Assembly: GCA_973895155.1 (NCBI GenBank)
Contig: OZ316896.1
Span: 8,184,001 to 8,248,000 of the forward strand
Source: Marsupella aquatica
Taxonomy: Eukaryota; Marchantiophyta
Length of the DNA stretch: 64,000 nt
Direction of reading: 5' to 3'
This document shows, in pieces, positions 1 through 12,241 of this stretch (within the stretch, counting starts at the first letter, position 1; each line of letters begins with the position of its first letter). The notes below the pieces were generated by a model that was given only the letters and a program-made list of their open reading frames with translations, did no database searches and was not told where the DNA came from. Made by a program: the position numbers and the translations under genes.

Positions 1-688
1 GCTGTCCATGATCTACTTGGTCACATTCAGTTCAATAAAAAGAAACATTATTTATTTACTTAAAGCTGTTGATATGGGAACTGACGATCCGCCATCAGGT
101 GACGTACCAGAGCTCTGGGACAGAGTCTTCCACATGCCATTACGCCAGTCAATTTCTTAGGCTTCAAAGGGCATGTTCTTGTGCAGGCCTATCAGCGCAC
201 GTAGGTCCAACCTTTTAGTATAGCGATCGAAGGTTGAAAGTTTGCAACCAATCAAACGTTACAGATGACACGCTTTTAGGTACTGTAGGTCCAAACTTTC
301 AGATCTCCATTTCAAAAATTGACATTGACCGCCTCGCAGGTGTGAATAAGTTATATTGAGGCTGGTCCATTTGTACTGTAGTTCAAGACTTCCATACTCC
401 ATAGGCATGGTAGGAGCTGTACGTACGTAGGTCAACTGTTCCAGCTTTGTAGCCTTTGCCAACTTGAAAGTGCTACATTATGATTGTACTTAGTCGATGA
501 GCACTGGGATGAGCACTGGCCTGACCGAGCCTAGCATTTGTTGTCTAGGTTGCAATGAAGCAATACATTTGAAACATGAAAGTGTGTCTCTGTGTTCTTG
601 GTGAAGTCGTTGTGCCTTAGAAATATCACTAAACTATCGACGGTCATTGAGCAAGAGAGACCTCGCACTGATCGAGCAGGGCATCACG
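1..688. other. Left-edge spacer and GDSL gene upstream region
   Basis: I see no supported gene here. The stretch contains two copies of the octamer TACTGTAG (281-288 and 374-381), which recurs through the window. The last part must hold the promoter and 5' UTR of the GDSL esterase gene that starts at 689, but no clear TATA box could be assigned. Confidence 0.5.
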
Positions 689-2088
689 ATGGCTGGGGCA
701 GTGACTCAGACGAGGGTTTCTGTTGTGGTGATGGTAGTTGTCATCCTCGGGGCAGCGCTACCTATCAGAGTTGCGGCCAAGTTTGACAGCAGTTGTCCGA
801 CGGGATTCGCAAACTTTGGAGACTCGTTGACGGACACCAGCAACGCACTCAATGCGTTCCCTTATACTGGCGATGCAGAATTCTCGCCATACGGAGAGAC
901 TTTCTTCGGCAAGCCGGCCAAACGCTACTCGAATGGGCGTCTCGTGCCCGACTTCTTCTCCCTGGCGTTCCGCAAGCCTCTTCTGGACGGCTACTTCGCC
1001 ACTACTTCGTTTGATTACAAATACGGAATCAACTTGGCCGTGGCCGGAGCAGCGGCTGCTCCGTTGGCGACAGCCGTAGTACCGTACTCCGTGAATCCGT
1101 ACCAAGTGGCCAACTTCATCAGGTTCAAAACTGCAGCGTCGAACACAAAACTGGAGGGGAAGCCGTGTGGGAATTTTATTAAGGATTTGCCAGCAGGAGA
1201 TCCTTATTCGGGCTGGCTTTACACGATCGAAGCCGGAGGGAATGATGTGCTGAATGGACTCGTAAATAATAGGTCAGTGCAATCGATTATCAATATAACT
1301 ATACCTGCAGCTCTCGGAAATATCTCCGTCGCAATCCAGACTCTCTACGCACAGTCGGCAAGGAAATTCTTGGTTTTCAACGTTCCGCCACAGGGCTGTT
1401 CCACCATCGTCCTCACCATACTGGCGGGGTCTGGCTTGCCGTTAGACAGTTCGGGCTGCATTACTGGCATTAACCAGTTGGTCTCCGGATTCAACACTGG
1501 ACTGAACCTCACTATTCAGGCTTTGCGCAAAGCACTACCAAACGCTTCCATCTCTCTATTCGACTATTACAGTGCCAACCTGGAGATACTAAAGAACCCT
1601 ACGACCTACGGATTCAACCCCAACTTGACCCACACCGCATGCTGCGGAGCTCCTGGCGTCGGACCACTGAACTACAATCCGCTTATCACATGCGGCCACC
1701 CACAAAACGGCTCCAACGTCTGCTCCAACCCGGACGAATACGTTAACTGGGATGGTATGAGACCTTGTCTTGTCATTTTCAAGTTCACTGGGCATGTCTG
1801 AGTTGTTCATCCTTTCTGGAGTCATCATGGGCAGGATCAATTGGGATCCGTTCTCTGTGATCCGGTCATCCCCTGGGCATGCTGAAACCTTGTCTTCTCA
1901 TTTCATTTTCAGGTATTCATTTCACCGAGCAATTCTACCGGACGATTTCGATGTTTGCTTTGAGTGGCAAGTTCACCGACGAACCCGTCTATTACAGTGC
2001 CGTCTGCGACCTCGACTTTTCCAAATTCGGCTCTAAAGTGAAATTGCTACAAGCCTATCCTCGTCAGTGCAACAACCTATTTGGTTGA
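689..2088 (+). CDS. GDSL esterase/lipase, secreted (SGNH hydrolase family)
   Basis: This is a plant GDSL-type esterase/lipase, predicted to hydrolyse ester bonds of lipids or cell-wall acyl groups after secretion. The exons are 689-1754 and 1913-2088, giving 413 residues. The junction rebuilds the catalytic Asp-His block as Asp-Gly-Ile-His. Residues 1-30 are a hydrophobic signal peptide. Block I is FGDSLTD with the nucleophile at Ser46, block III is GGND with Asn185 in the oxyanion hole, and Asp355/His358 complete the triad. Several N-x-S/T sequons fit an apoplastic protein. ATG 689 is chosen because the signal peptide begins there; upstream in-frame codons are not ATG. The last 145 bases are duplicated immediately downstream. 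The family is certain; the substrate cannot be read from the sequence. The fucosidase-like and cutin-related subgroups remain possible. Confidence 0.93.
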
Positions 2089-2250
2089 TCAGGTTGTGCA
2101 TAGTTTGAGTGGCAAGTTCACCGACGAACCCGCGTCTATTACAGTGCCGTCTGCGACCTCGACTTTTCCAAATTCGGCTCTAAAGTGAAATTGCTACAAG
2201 CCTATCCTCGTCAGTGCAACAACCTATTTGGTTGATCAGGTTGTGCATAG
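1959..2250 (+). repeat. Tandem duplication of the GDSL gene's 3' end
   Basis: Bases 1959-2103, which encode the last part of the GDSL protein plus its stop and a few 3' UTR bases, are repeated at 2104-2250. The copies are nearly identical apart from a 2-base insertion in the second (about 2132), which breaks the reading frame. The second copy lies after the stop codon, so it forms 3' UTR or spacer. Confidence 0.9.
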
Positions 2251-4704
2251 TTCAACATAGTTGGGAGCAGCTCAACTCCTTTGTTGAGAAGTTACTGTTG
2301 TTTCAAAGAGTAGTCTAGAAATGATCGATTCCAGCACGCGGTCAAGTACGGCCATGGTTTTGAGGAAATCAATTCAATTATAAATTCGTCGTCCTGCATG
2401 TGCACATTTGTGCACTACATCGTCGATTCAGTTTTCCAGTTCTGCTAAAGAAGATCTGCTCTCGGAATTAGTCGTGGACGCTCTCAATGGGCCCTGGAAA
2501 TCGCTAATTTTCGTTTGAGAATTCGAGATTGAATGGATGGTGTAGATACATAGGTCAATGAATCTACTTAAAAGAAATCAAATTTTGATTGATCGGAGAA
2601 CTTGGAGCTCAATTGTCACGTTTGCTCAGTCTATCCCCTACCCGCCCGTAGCAATGTGATGAAGAGACAACCGCGTGCAAGGCATTGCATGCCTGTTTCC
2701 ACATGTATACTGATTTCTCTCGGTTGGAGTGAAGCTTTATACAAATATACCGTGTTAATTTAACATTTTCTCGGGCATTTTCTTATAAATTGAGGGACAG
2801 GGAAACAGTAATTACACGCCCTGTTCACTCTTGCTGACCACAAATGCTGCATGCATTGAGATGTCTGTGAGTCCTCTTCAATTGCGGGTCACCTCTCTCC
2901 AACAGGTTGATCAGATGACCTCTACCTCACTTGTCCGGTCCTCACAGTACTTCAAGGAGACGTCATCTTTGCAGGTTATGTCTGTCATGGACCTGGAAGG
3001 CACACGCGACGAATTGTTGCTTACGTCGAAGTGGCAGGATGCATCTGTAGTATTTGGACATTAAATGCACGACGAGGATTGTCGGCATTGACAGCTTTCT
3101 CCCACTGTGAATCGCTCTCGCGATAACTATCCTTGCGCCAAATTGACTTCAAACAAAAGTTTAAACTCGCCTCTGAAAGAAGTGAATGCATAGGGCCCCT
3201 GGTGAAATGTAGCGATGCTTGGTTTGCTGTAGTTCTCGTGCGTGAACAGGGGTCCAGTTGGCGAGAGCATTAATTACGTCGATCGGGTCTCGCCGTTGCA
3301 GCTAGTAGTTTGGATCCTGCTTTGCCTTGGCAATGATTTCGGATGGAGTGACCTGTTCTCAAAGCATCCCAATTGTAGAGATTCGGATTGCTATAATTGT
3401 CTAGGACTTCGTCGTGAAGGAAGGGCCTGCATTTGGCAACAGGCCCGCCAAAATTCAATCCTAGCCCACCAATAATCGACTCCGGAAGCGGGTGCCTAAT
3501 CATCGATGGCTTTCGCATTGTATGCCTCAGGCGGACATCGAGCAACGCGCGAATTGTGCACATCATTTGGAAACGAAAACAAAATTTTCCATGATGCCAT
3601 TGCCGGCAGCGAGTGCACGCGGCGCCCATTCATCCAAGAACTGTGACAGGATCCCCCGTCGATTTAAGCGGTCTGCGGTAATTGCAGTTGGATTGAGGAT
3701 TAATCAAGACACGTGCAGGAAGATTGAAGAGTTTCACCGTGACTTTACTGGAAGAATGGAGGTCGAGATTGAAACGGAAAATTGAGGATGAGGAGAAGGA
3801 ATTGGATGCAGATCAGGCATGGTGGGAGATCGTGACAACCACCGGTCCTTTGTGTGCCAGCTCTCCTCGGGTGGGAGAAAAAGGAGATAGGTCGAGGCGG
3901 AGGACTAAAGATCGAGACATTGCAAGGGAATGACAGAATATGAAAGGATAGTTTCGCAGAAACGCCAACGTACAGCAACGTACACTCAGCAATGCTTCAT
4001 TAGACGATCCAGAATAAGAAAGCCATTATGGAGAATTCATCGCAGTTTGTGAGGCAGATGAGTATTTCATCCTGGCGTTCTTAGCCTGTCATCGAATCAC
4101 AATTTAGCTGCTTCGACTCGACAGCGGAGAAAATAATCATCACCTCTTGATTTTGCAGTGTCTACCATTGGTACAATACACTGAGAACGATACGAATGTG
4201 GGAGCTCTGAGGTATGTAGACAACTGAGCACGCAGAGCTCGAGGTGGGCTGTCGAATCGGGTCAATTCACTCGACCTCGCCCGCTCGCACCTGCCTGTAG
4301 TCTCATACGTACTGCGATCGAGATATTCAGTCCAGTTGCATCGCGATGGAATGATCTGTGCCGTCTACAGGGTTTGGCGGGAGCCAGCTGGCAACGCCAC
4401 CACTCGCTCCAAATTAATCGTCACAGTGCGGGAGGCCGGATCAGACGGACTGGGATTTTGTTTTTAATGTTGACGGTGGGTTTGACTACGGATCGTTGAA
4501 TTTCGTGGAAGACCAAAGCTGGGACACTTGACGACAATGTTTTTTTGGGGCTTGGCTACTGTATCAGCAGAACCATTCATTCGCAAGGAAAGCTATCATC
4601 CCAACCGGTAGTTTTAATGAATATTAATTGGCTGCAAGTTTAGCCACATCCTGGCGACTGTAGTCTGCTAGTGGAGATGGACGAGAGGATTTTGAAAAGA
4701 AGGT
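2251..4704. other. Spacer without a recognisable gene
   Basis: No conserved protein or RNA was recognised. Short open frames, such as 3492-3785 on the plus strand, resemble no family I know and lack convincing splice partners. The right end is the pre-insertion flank of the LINE-type element. Confidence 0.5.
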
Positions 4705-6960
4705 TTTGTAGATTCGAGCTACATTGGACCTCCACCCTGATTGGGTTGTCCTCCAGGTTGATGTCTTTAACGCTTTTAATACGGTTTCTCGGGCAACCAT
4801 TTTTCGTGCTTTGAGGGCGGCGGATCCAGACATCCAGTCCCTGATCCCCTTTGTCCGTTGTTTTTATGGACTCGAGGCCCCACTCTTCTATAGTCATCAC
4901 TCCTCTACAGGTGTGTATACCACTCTTTCCTCTGCAGAAGGTACACGTCAGGGTGACCCTTTGGGTGGGCCTCTTTTTGCCATTGTCCATTTTACAGCTT
5001 TACGGGAAGCTGCCATGGCCCACCCCCAGTGTATCTTCCCCTCCCTTTCAGATGACACCCACATCATTGGTCCTCCTGCCGCGGTTACTTCTGCCCTCGC
5101 CACTCTTTCCACCCATTTGATGGGCCTCGGTTTACGAGTTCAGCCTGTGAAGAGTCGTGCATGGAGTCCAGCTGGGTTACCCTCTGATCTTGTGCTTCCC
5201 CCAGGGTTCTTACGTCCAGCCGATGGTCTTCGGGTCCTTGGCTCCCCAGTCGGTACCGCCTCCATTTGCTCATCTTTCATCGCTGACTCTATACAGGCTG
5301 CCTTAGCCCATACTCCTATGCTCCCTAAGTTAGCAGATTCTCAGGCAGCATTTGGGATGTTGTTGAGGTGCATCCACCCTCGTGCGTCTTATCTGGCTAG
5401 GACGCATCCCCCTATCGAGGATCTTTGTCTCCACCTTCGAGCATTTGATGTCTCCATTCGTCAGACCCTGGCCTCTCTTTTAGGTCCGGGTACGTTGCTC
5501 TCATCTCCGTGGCTTCATCGACAACTCAGTCTTCCTATTTCGCAGGGTGGTTTTGGGCTTACTTCCATTGAGAGCCTTGCACCTTTGGCCTTTTTGGGTA
5601 CATGGGCGGCCGCCTTCTCGTTGTTGGCCGATCGTTTTCTTATTGAGGATCGCCCTTTTTTACTTTCATCTCTCATGGAGGTAGAGGAGGGTTCCCTCCC
5701 GTTTCAGGTTCATTTGCGCGCAGCGCGGTCCTCATTACCAGATCCCGTTCGCGCCGCGTTACCTTCTTTCCAGGAGTTTTTATCCTTGGATCCCGTTCGT
5801 CTTCAGGCAGACCTCGCTGGGCGTATGCACACTTTCACCCTTTCCAGCATCCTCTCCGAGGCACCTGACACGGACCGAGCTCGGATTCTTTCTTCCGGAG
5901 GGAAGGGCGCAGGTGGATGGCTTCAGGCCAATCCAGTCATTCCTCATTTGCGGATGTCTTCAATGGAGTTCTCCACAGCCATGCGTCTTCGTCTGGGGCT
6001 GCCCCACCCACTTCTTGCAGGTTTACCTCCTTCTTGCACTTGTGGGAAGCCTTGTGATGCCACATGTGTCCATCTTCTTCGGTGCAGTTTGGGAGGTGAA
6101 ACCATTATTGTTCACGACGCTGTGCGAGATGCGACTGCTCAGGTTCTCTCTGGCTCTTTGGTATGCGTGCGGCGGGAGGTGGTACTCGAGTTACCTGGTC
6201 CTCCATCACAGCGGTTACGGGTGGATCTTACCATGGTCCGTGAGGGTCAACGTACTTTGGCAGATGTTGTGGTGGCAAACCCATTGCGCCAAGACATCAT
6301 TGGGACAGCGGCAACTACGGCAGGGGCAGCAGCGTCACGTGCGGCAACAACGAAGGAGGCCAAATATGCTGCACGAGCTTCATCCGACAGCTTCCTCCCC
6401 CTTGCTGTGGAGCTATTTGGGCGTCTTCATCCTCAGTTTGATGGGCTTCTTCGGCAAGCTGCCCGGGATGTTCATGGCCGAATGGGTCCCACCGGACCCC
6501 CGCTTTCTATTTTGACCACGCACTTTCGCCAACGCATTTCAGTCACCTTACAGCGTGCTCAAGCTCGGGCCATCTATTGTCGATCTCTTACAGTGGGTGC
6601 TAGTGTGCCTCCGCAGCGGCTAGCTCCCCTTGAGGATGTTCCAATCCCACTTGCCGATCTAGTTTTGACTCTTGATGTGGACCATTAGCTTTTTGCCACA
6701 ATCGGTAGGAATGATGAGGACCTCGGTCCGCTTGGGTTAGTTTTAGTCTCTCTCTCTTTCTTGGTTTTTAGGGGTTCCCTATTGTTCATTTCTTACTTTT
6801 AGTTCCTCTTTCTTGGTGTTTAGTGGTTCCCTTTTGCTCACTTCTTTTTCGATTGGTTTTGTCCACTTGGGCCCTCTTTTGTTTGTTCATTTGTACTCTG
6901 TTTGGTCCCTTTGTATATAGAAAGTGTGTATATTTTTATTTTTATTTTTATTTGTAGATT
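4705..6960 (+). mobile_element. 5'-truncated LINE-type (non-LTR) retrotransposon with target-site duplication
   Basis: The element body is 4715-6950. It is bounded by a perfect 10-base direct repeat, TTTGTAGATT, at 4705-4714 and 6951-6960. The 3' end is a short A/T tail made of repeated TTTTTA units (6931-6950), as left by target-primed reverse transcription. The 5' end starts abruptly inside the reverse-transcriptase domain, so the endonuclease and any ORF1 are missing. About 240 bases of T-rich 3' UTR follow the open frame. The intact repeat and open frame point to a fairly recent insertion. Confidence 0.92.
4715..6688 (+). pseudogene. Partial LINE reverse transcriptase ORF
   Basis: The open frame encodes about 657 residues of a non-LTR reverse transcriptase with no internal stop. 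It has no genuine start: it opens at the truncation point, and a stop codon lies in the target-site duplication just before it. Visible blocks are DVFNAFNTVSR (the first catalytic aspartate motif), GTRQGDPLGGPLFA (template/primer grip) and SLSDDTHIIG, the YxDD-box equivalent with Ser in the usual Ala/Val position. Near the C-terminus, a cluster CTCGKPCDATCVHLLRC looks like the Cys/His knuckle found downstream of RT in many plant LINEs. It is a dead-on-arrival copy; any transcription would come from flanking DNA. Confidence 0.88.
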
Positions 6961-8735
6961 AAGTGTTTTATTCGGAAATAGCAGTAAGGCACATGTGTCT
7001 CTTGGTGAAAGGTGCAACTATTCAGAACGTTACATATACCTGCTAGCGCAGGCTATCATGAACATCTTTTTTCCATATTTTTTGAACGTTTGCCAATAAC
7101 ATATCAATCGATCTATGTACCGTAGAGTGCAATTAATTAGAGCTTAGGACAGGCCAAAACTGGTTACCAAAGACTAGGTTGAAATGCGCATACCTTTGTC
7201 TAAAGTTAATGACATCCAAAAGGAATATTGAAAGATTGGATTCGTGCACAGACGTGTAGATTGTCAAAGTTGAGCAGCTACAGTAGTGTCTAATTCCCTC
7301 AGAACCATCCAACATTTGTAACGTATTAATTTTGGATACCAAAGCATTCGCCAACAAATTCCGAGGATAATTCTTCACGTCACAAGATCCATCCTCAACG
7401 TCTCTCATGATCAAGAACATGGAAACTTTGAGAGAGATACTCTAACCTCCTGTTCATAATGATTCTTACTCTTCTTGCATGTATTATAGATACTGTCTAG
7501 AAGCCCCTTTGACTCCAAACTCGCTTTCTGATGCTTTTCTAATTGCATGACACTCAAATTTACAACGCATGTTACTCAAATTTTCATATGAACCAACTGT
7601 CTTTTTTCAGGCTAGGGTTTGGATCAAAATCATTGTGGAGGGGAAGTTTCAGTGTAGGTTATGTTGGTGTTCCATTGACAAAAAAGTCCAGCCTAGGCGA
7701 TAGTTTGAGAGGGAATAGTATGATCACAAAGGATTTTACATGCACGATAACAAGGGTGAGTAAGATTTCTCTATCAAAACAAACTTGACGTCTTCCTTAA
7801 GACTGGTTTACTTGAAAAGCACAGGCAGATCTAAATGTAGGAGACAAACACCCTAACTGGATCAAATTAGAATTTCGTTATATGGTACTGATTTTTCAGG
7901 CAAATCTTCACAACAAGGTGTTGATATGCATATAAGACCAATAAAGTAATTTCCCCTTCCCACCAGAAAAGAACTCAAATCAGTTCCCAATTTTAAAGAG
8001 TGAGAGACTATATCTTCCTTATATCAGAGGGTATAGGAAATTAAAATTACATACACTCGACCATTTCCCTACAGTAAGTGAAGTTACAGACTCCCCACTT
8101 GGTAGGAGGTACGCTACTTAGTCATATGGTCTTACAATGGTAGTTCCTGAAGTTACTGTAGTTGATTTGATTTGGAGAGCATGTCCAGTTCCAAACCTAT
8201 TACTTTTGTGACTGACAGTCAATTATAGTCATTTAAACATGACAGAGCTATAATTTCAAAAATATTGCCCAAAATTCACCCAATCAAGTCATCTTGTATT
8301 GGAACATTCCAACAAAAACTGTTGTTCAATTAAGCCAAGTTAATTTATAATCATGCCAAAAAGGGTTTCTTTAAAGTGATGATGAATTTGGAGGAGCCAA
8401 TCATGTGGGTTTATTGATTGCATCGTGAGTGGCCTGAAATCCCTTTGTTTATCAACTTTCTTAGCAGTCAACCATTTGTTGATCCTCTAAAGCATCTTCA
8501 ATTTGTGAGCCCTTAATATAGACATTTGTAACACTATTTCCAGGGGACACAGCCCACAGATAAAACACTGAATGAACTGATCTGTTTTAAGAAGGGGGTT
8601 AAGATCATCTCACTAGATCTTCAGACACTTGACAACTTACTGAAGCCTTGAGGAAACATGCTAAACAAGTCAATTTATGGCCCAACAACAACTATTGTGG
8701 ACTGATCAAAATAGATAAACTTTGTTGATCTCATA
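6961..8735. other. AT-rich spacer
   Basis: No supported gene is seen. Short frames at 7133-7420 (-) and 7543-7788 (+) have no recognisable similarity and no splice context. The DNA is AT-rich and looks like decayed intergenic sequence. Confidence 0.45.
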
Positions 8736-9305
8736 GTGCTACCTAGAATTTGTTGTCTCAATCCATCAACAATGTGGGCATATTCTCCACCTGACAAATG
8801 GTTTGGGCGCCAAAGAACTGATGTTACTAGGGGGGGCCTACCTGCCAGATCATTGTGTGCTGAAGATAACTTAGGTTCCCCAAATTATGGTAGGACTTTC
8901 ACAGATGTAACAATCCTTCATGACCCACATGCTAGGATGACATATGGGGACAATAGCCACCATGGGCGTGTTTGTACAGACGTAACGCTGAACCCAAGGG
9001 ACAACCCCTCAAGACTCATAAGAGGCACTGTGAATGATCCTCAAGGTCGTCCCTCTGGAAGAGCTCATTGCCATGGTCGTAAGCGAACGGATCTCACAAA
9101 GTTTAGTATCCTCTCCTATGAAGATGAGAATCGCCTCATTGGCCCAGATAACATACGTGTGTCCTATCCAAATGATCTTTTTGACAGGATAGACAGGAGC
9201 TGCCTATTCCCTCAGTGTCCAGTGGGAAAAAGACGGAACTATGATCATCATGGAAACCAATGGTCAAATTTGGGGTTTAGAAATCAAAGTAGGCCATCAA
9301 GATGA
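8736..9305 (+). CDS. Unrecognised ORF with four GRxxTD(V/L)T repeats
   Basis: This is a 189-codon open frame of unknown function. I do not recognise the family. The motif GRxxTD(V/L)T occurs four times: GRQRTDVT at residues 24-31, GRTFTDVT at 52-59, GRVCTDVT at 77-84 and GRKRTDLT at 114-121. Short His/Asn/Gly-rich stretches precede several copies, and a weaker fifth unit may follow near residue 170. Spacing is irregular (28, 25 and 37 residues), so this is not a simple recent tandem array. There is no signal peptide or membrane segment. The first codon is not ATG, so it may be an exon or a fragment of a repeat-derived gene. The surrounding DNA is transposon-rich. Confidence 0.35.
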   Translation: MLPRICCLNPSTMWAYSPPDKWFGRQRTDVTRGGLPARSLCAEDNLGSPNYGRTFTDVTILHDPHARMTYGDNSHHGRVCTDVTLNPRDNPSRLIRGTVNDPQGRPSGRAHCHGRKRTDLTKFSILSYEDENRLIGPDNIRVSYPNDLFDRIDRSCLFPQCPVGKRRNYDHHGNQWSNLGFRNQSRPSR

Positions 9306-9882
9306 CATCAAGATAATCAGGGTGGTTCTACAAGAATTCAATGCACCTGTGACTTTTTCACCAAATCATTTAACAAGAAAGCCACTTCTTGTTGCCAAAG
9401 TAGACTACAGACCAAAGATCTTTTGACATGACCTTCAATAAATGCATGTTTTAGAACCCCTTCCACACAATCTCTGCAAAAGGCCTGCATGTAACTCTTC
9501 TAATAAGGAGGAAGATGTCCTCCCTACTACCCAAAGCACTTAAAAAGAGCACCACTCTCCCATAGTTGCCCTCCTTTCCCCTTCTAAATCAAAAGTGATC
9601 TTGCATACATTTTCTGATAGAAATGTTATTTGATCAATTGATGCATGCCCAACTACAAATTAAAACTTCATAAATTGAAGACCCTCTCTGAGCGTACCCC
9701 TCTTAAATGGGTTGCCCTTGTGGATACTCTACGAAGAATGGTGGACTATGTCCAAACTTCTCATACAGATGTATAGTTGATCAAAACACTATAATAAACA
9801 AATGAATCCTGCCTCTTTCCTTTGCTGGTCTGTTTTCCAAACCCAATGTAGGCTTCAAGATATTATGGCCGTTCAATTTGAA
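9306..9882. other. Spacer
   Basis: No gene is supported. A short overlapping frame at 9241-9426 continues from the repeat-containing ORF in another phase, which would fit a frameshifted continuation but cannot be shown. Confidence 0.4.
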
Positions 9883-9959
9883 GACTTTCCTGTGCCTTTG
9901 GATCTTTGGACTTTCCTGCGCCTTTGGATCTTTGGACTTTCCTGTGCCTTTGGATCTTG
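9883..9959 (+). repeat. 26-bp tandem repeat, about 3 copies
   Basis: Units at 9883-9908, 9909-9934 and 9935-9959 share the core GACTTTCCTGTGCCTTTGGA, with one C/T difference in the middle unit. On the minus strand they read as a Lys/Ser-rich short peptide repeat, which I treat as a by-product of the repeat. Confidence 0.9.
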
Positions 9960-10159
9960 CTTTGGATTGGCCAAAACACCCTGAAAAGCCTGCCACCTGA
10001 AACTGGTGCGCATCCTGGCTTGTATGACTAGTTCTCCAGGATGATCAACTCCTCTTGCTTACCCCATCTGTTTCCCTCTCCCTCAACTCTAGTTCTCACT
10101 ACATGCGACCATGCAAGGTGGGTGCGTGTTAGCAGACAAGCCCACATGGGGAGGCTAGC

Positions 10160-10370
10160 GCGCAAGTCATGAGGAGGGAGAGGGGAAAATGACAGGGCCA
10201 GGGGGCAGGGGGGGCGGCAGAGGGGGGCTGAGTTGCACAATGGGAGGGAGAAGGGGCAGGAGAGCAGAGGACAAGGGCAAAGTGAAACAAAATTAAAAAA
10301 GAAGAAAAAGAAACAAGGAAGAAAGGGGGTAGGGGAGGGAGGCTGGGTTGGGAGAAGGTTACATGTTTGT
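10160..10370. repeat. Purine-rich low-complexity tract
   Basis: The plus strand here is almost entirely G and A, with GGGAGG-type runs. The open frames over it on the minus strand are Pro/Leu/Ser/Phe-rich artefacts of pyrimidine bias. Confidence 0.8.
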
Positions 10371-12184
10371 TTGCCCAACACACTCCCCACTAATAACAAT
10401 TATTTTATGATAAATAGGAATATATGACACAGATAACATCCTTTTCTTAACAAAATTGATCAAAATCACAACATTTTAGTAACAACCATCTAGTCAGATC
10501 TCTAGACTATGACACTTCCACCTAGATGTCTAGACTATGACCACAGATAAATGAGAACACTTTCTTGAAAACTTTTGCAACACCAAGGCCACTCTGAAAC
10601 AATCACAACTACAAAACATAGCCCCAATGATAGCTATAGGATAATGAAGGTCTAAGCATGTGGTTACTAGGCTGTGACCAGAAAGTGAAGCAAAGTTGAC
10701 TGGTGGTAGCTCAAACGCTCTTCTGAGCATTTTGGGAGCAGGGTTTAGTCTAGAAGGCCAACCCAGATAGTCATTACAATATGAAATTATGGTCCAGGAA
10801 ATAGTTAGCAATAAAGACTTTCTGGGCAAGAGATTAGCAAATTAGCAAGGGCATCCCCAAAATGAGCCCCAAAATGGTCACATAGGACTGGTAGACCTAG
10901 CCACCTTACGCCCTCATCAAACCTAGTACCTTTGACTAGGTACTCTTGGTGCCCGATTGCCTGCACGGAATTGTACGAGCAAGCAACTCGGTGCCCCTAT
11001 CACAACTTATGGCAACTCTCACACAAAGCCATACTTGCTCCTCATCACAACCAACGCACAATGGCCCCTATAATTGTACACACAACCCCGTCTTGGGTGC
11101 TACCCAAGCTTCCCAACTTTCTATCTGGCCTGACCCATAACTTTCTAGTTAGATGTCCATAGATGAAGTGCCTTGAACCGTTGTGATTTAGCCGATGTGG
11201 TGCTCGTGCTTGGGCCCTCAGGGCTCATGCTCGTTGGGGATCCTAGAAAGCCCCCACACAAGTGATGCATGTTCTCAGGCGTAAAGCTTTCGTTCCGCAT
11301 GAACTGAAATTCTATGTACTTGGGCCTAAGAGGAGCTCTCACTCAAACGTACCCTCATAACTCGGAGTCCATCCCGGGGTCCGGACTGTCCACTTTAAGC
11401 CTAGCCCATCTCATGGCCCGACCAACTCCTAATGCCGGTCGGTCCGCTTGTGCTCTAGCTTAGCGTCTTGCCTTCTAAAGCAATACTTCCTTGCTCCCAA
11501 GTCGATCTCCTCATGCTTAGTCTCCTTCTGAATGGTCATCCCGGGCCTGGACCATAGAGGAGCTTGGCCTCATTGACTTTGATGTTGGAACTAAGTGGTA
11601 GGGTAGTCGAGTTCCACAACTACATGTAGCCTCTAGTCCATACCAAATTTAGGCGCCCAATTTAGGGCAGGGCATTGGGCTTGTAGCTCCATTGTGACAA
11701 ACAAAGTTACTCTTGTAGAGGATCCACTCTTTGGTGCCACCCCTTGACTATTCATTGGTTGGTCTTTCATTGGCTGGTCTTTGGTCCCACTGAAGTTGCT
11801 GCATTTCTTGTTTAGATTCCATCAGTCTTGGCCCCTGCCCCGCCGCCCAGCCCTCCCCCCCCAAGCTGTTCAGGACTCCGCAACCTCTGGTCCACAGGGT
11901 GCTGACCCCTTTTGTGGGCCACCCGAATTGTATGCTGACTTTTCTATATTATTTTTAGGCAATAATAATATTACTGTAAGTTGTGGATTTGAGGGATGGG
12001 TGTATACTGTACCTTTTTCACCGATTTATGAAAAAAGGCAGGTTCGGTTACAATGAGACAAAATGGAGGGTGTCTATCGCGCTTCAACAAGCACAGACGT
12101 TCACTATTCTTTGTAGGGGGGGCTGTTGGTCTTAGGGCCTCTAGTAGTATTCCATTGCTTGACCTTCCCATGCAGTTCATGCTT
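10371..12184. other. Spacer, probably decayed repeats
   Basis: No conserved gene was found. The stretch 10860-11760 has a different, more GC-rich texture with restriction-site-like motifs and many stops in all frames. It resembles decayed retroelement sequence, but no diagnostic domain or terminal repeat could be identified. Confidence 0.4.
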
Positions 12185-12241
12185 GAACTATACTAGGCTC
12201 TTCAGTTTTTCTGGAACTATACTAGGCTCTTCAGTTTTTCT
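12185..12241 (+). repeat. 29-bp direct repeat, 2 copies
   Basis: GAACTATACTAGGCTCTTCA and the following bases are repeated back to back (12185-12213 and 12214-12241). Confidence 0.9.

Noticed and set aside
5913-6515. 200-codon second plus frame inside the LINE
   Set aside because: It is a shadow of the RT/C-terminal frame, which carries all the recognisable motifs.
10028-10399. 123-codon minus-strand frame over the purine-rich tract
   Set aside because: Its Pro/Leu/Ser/Phe content is explained by the biased base composition; no motif or splice context.
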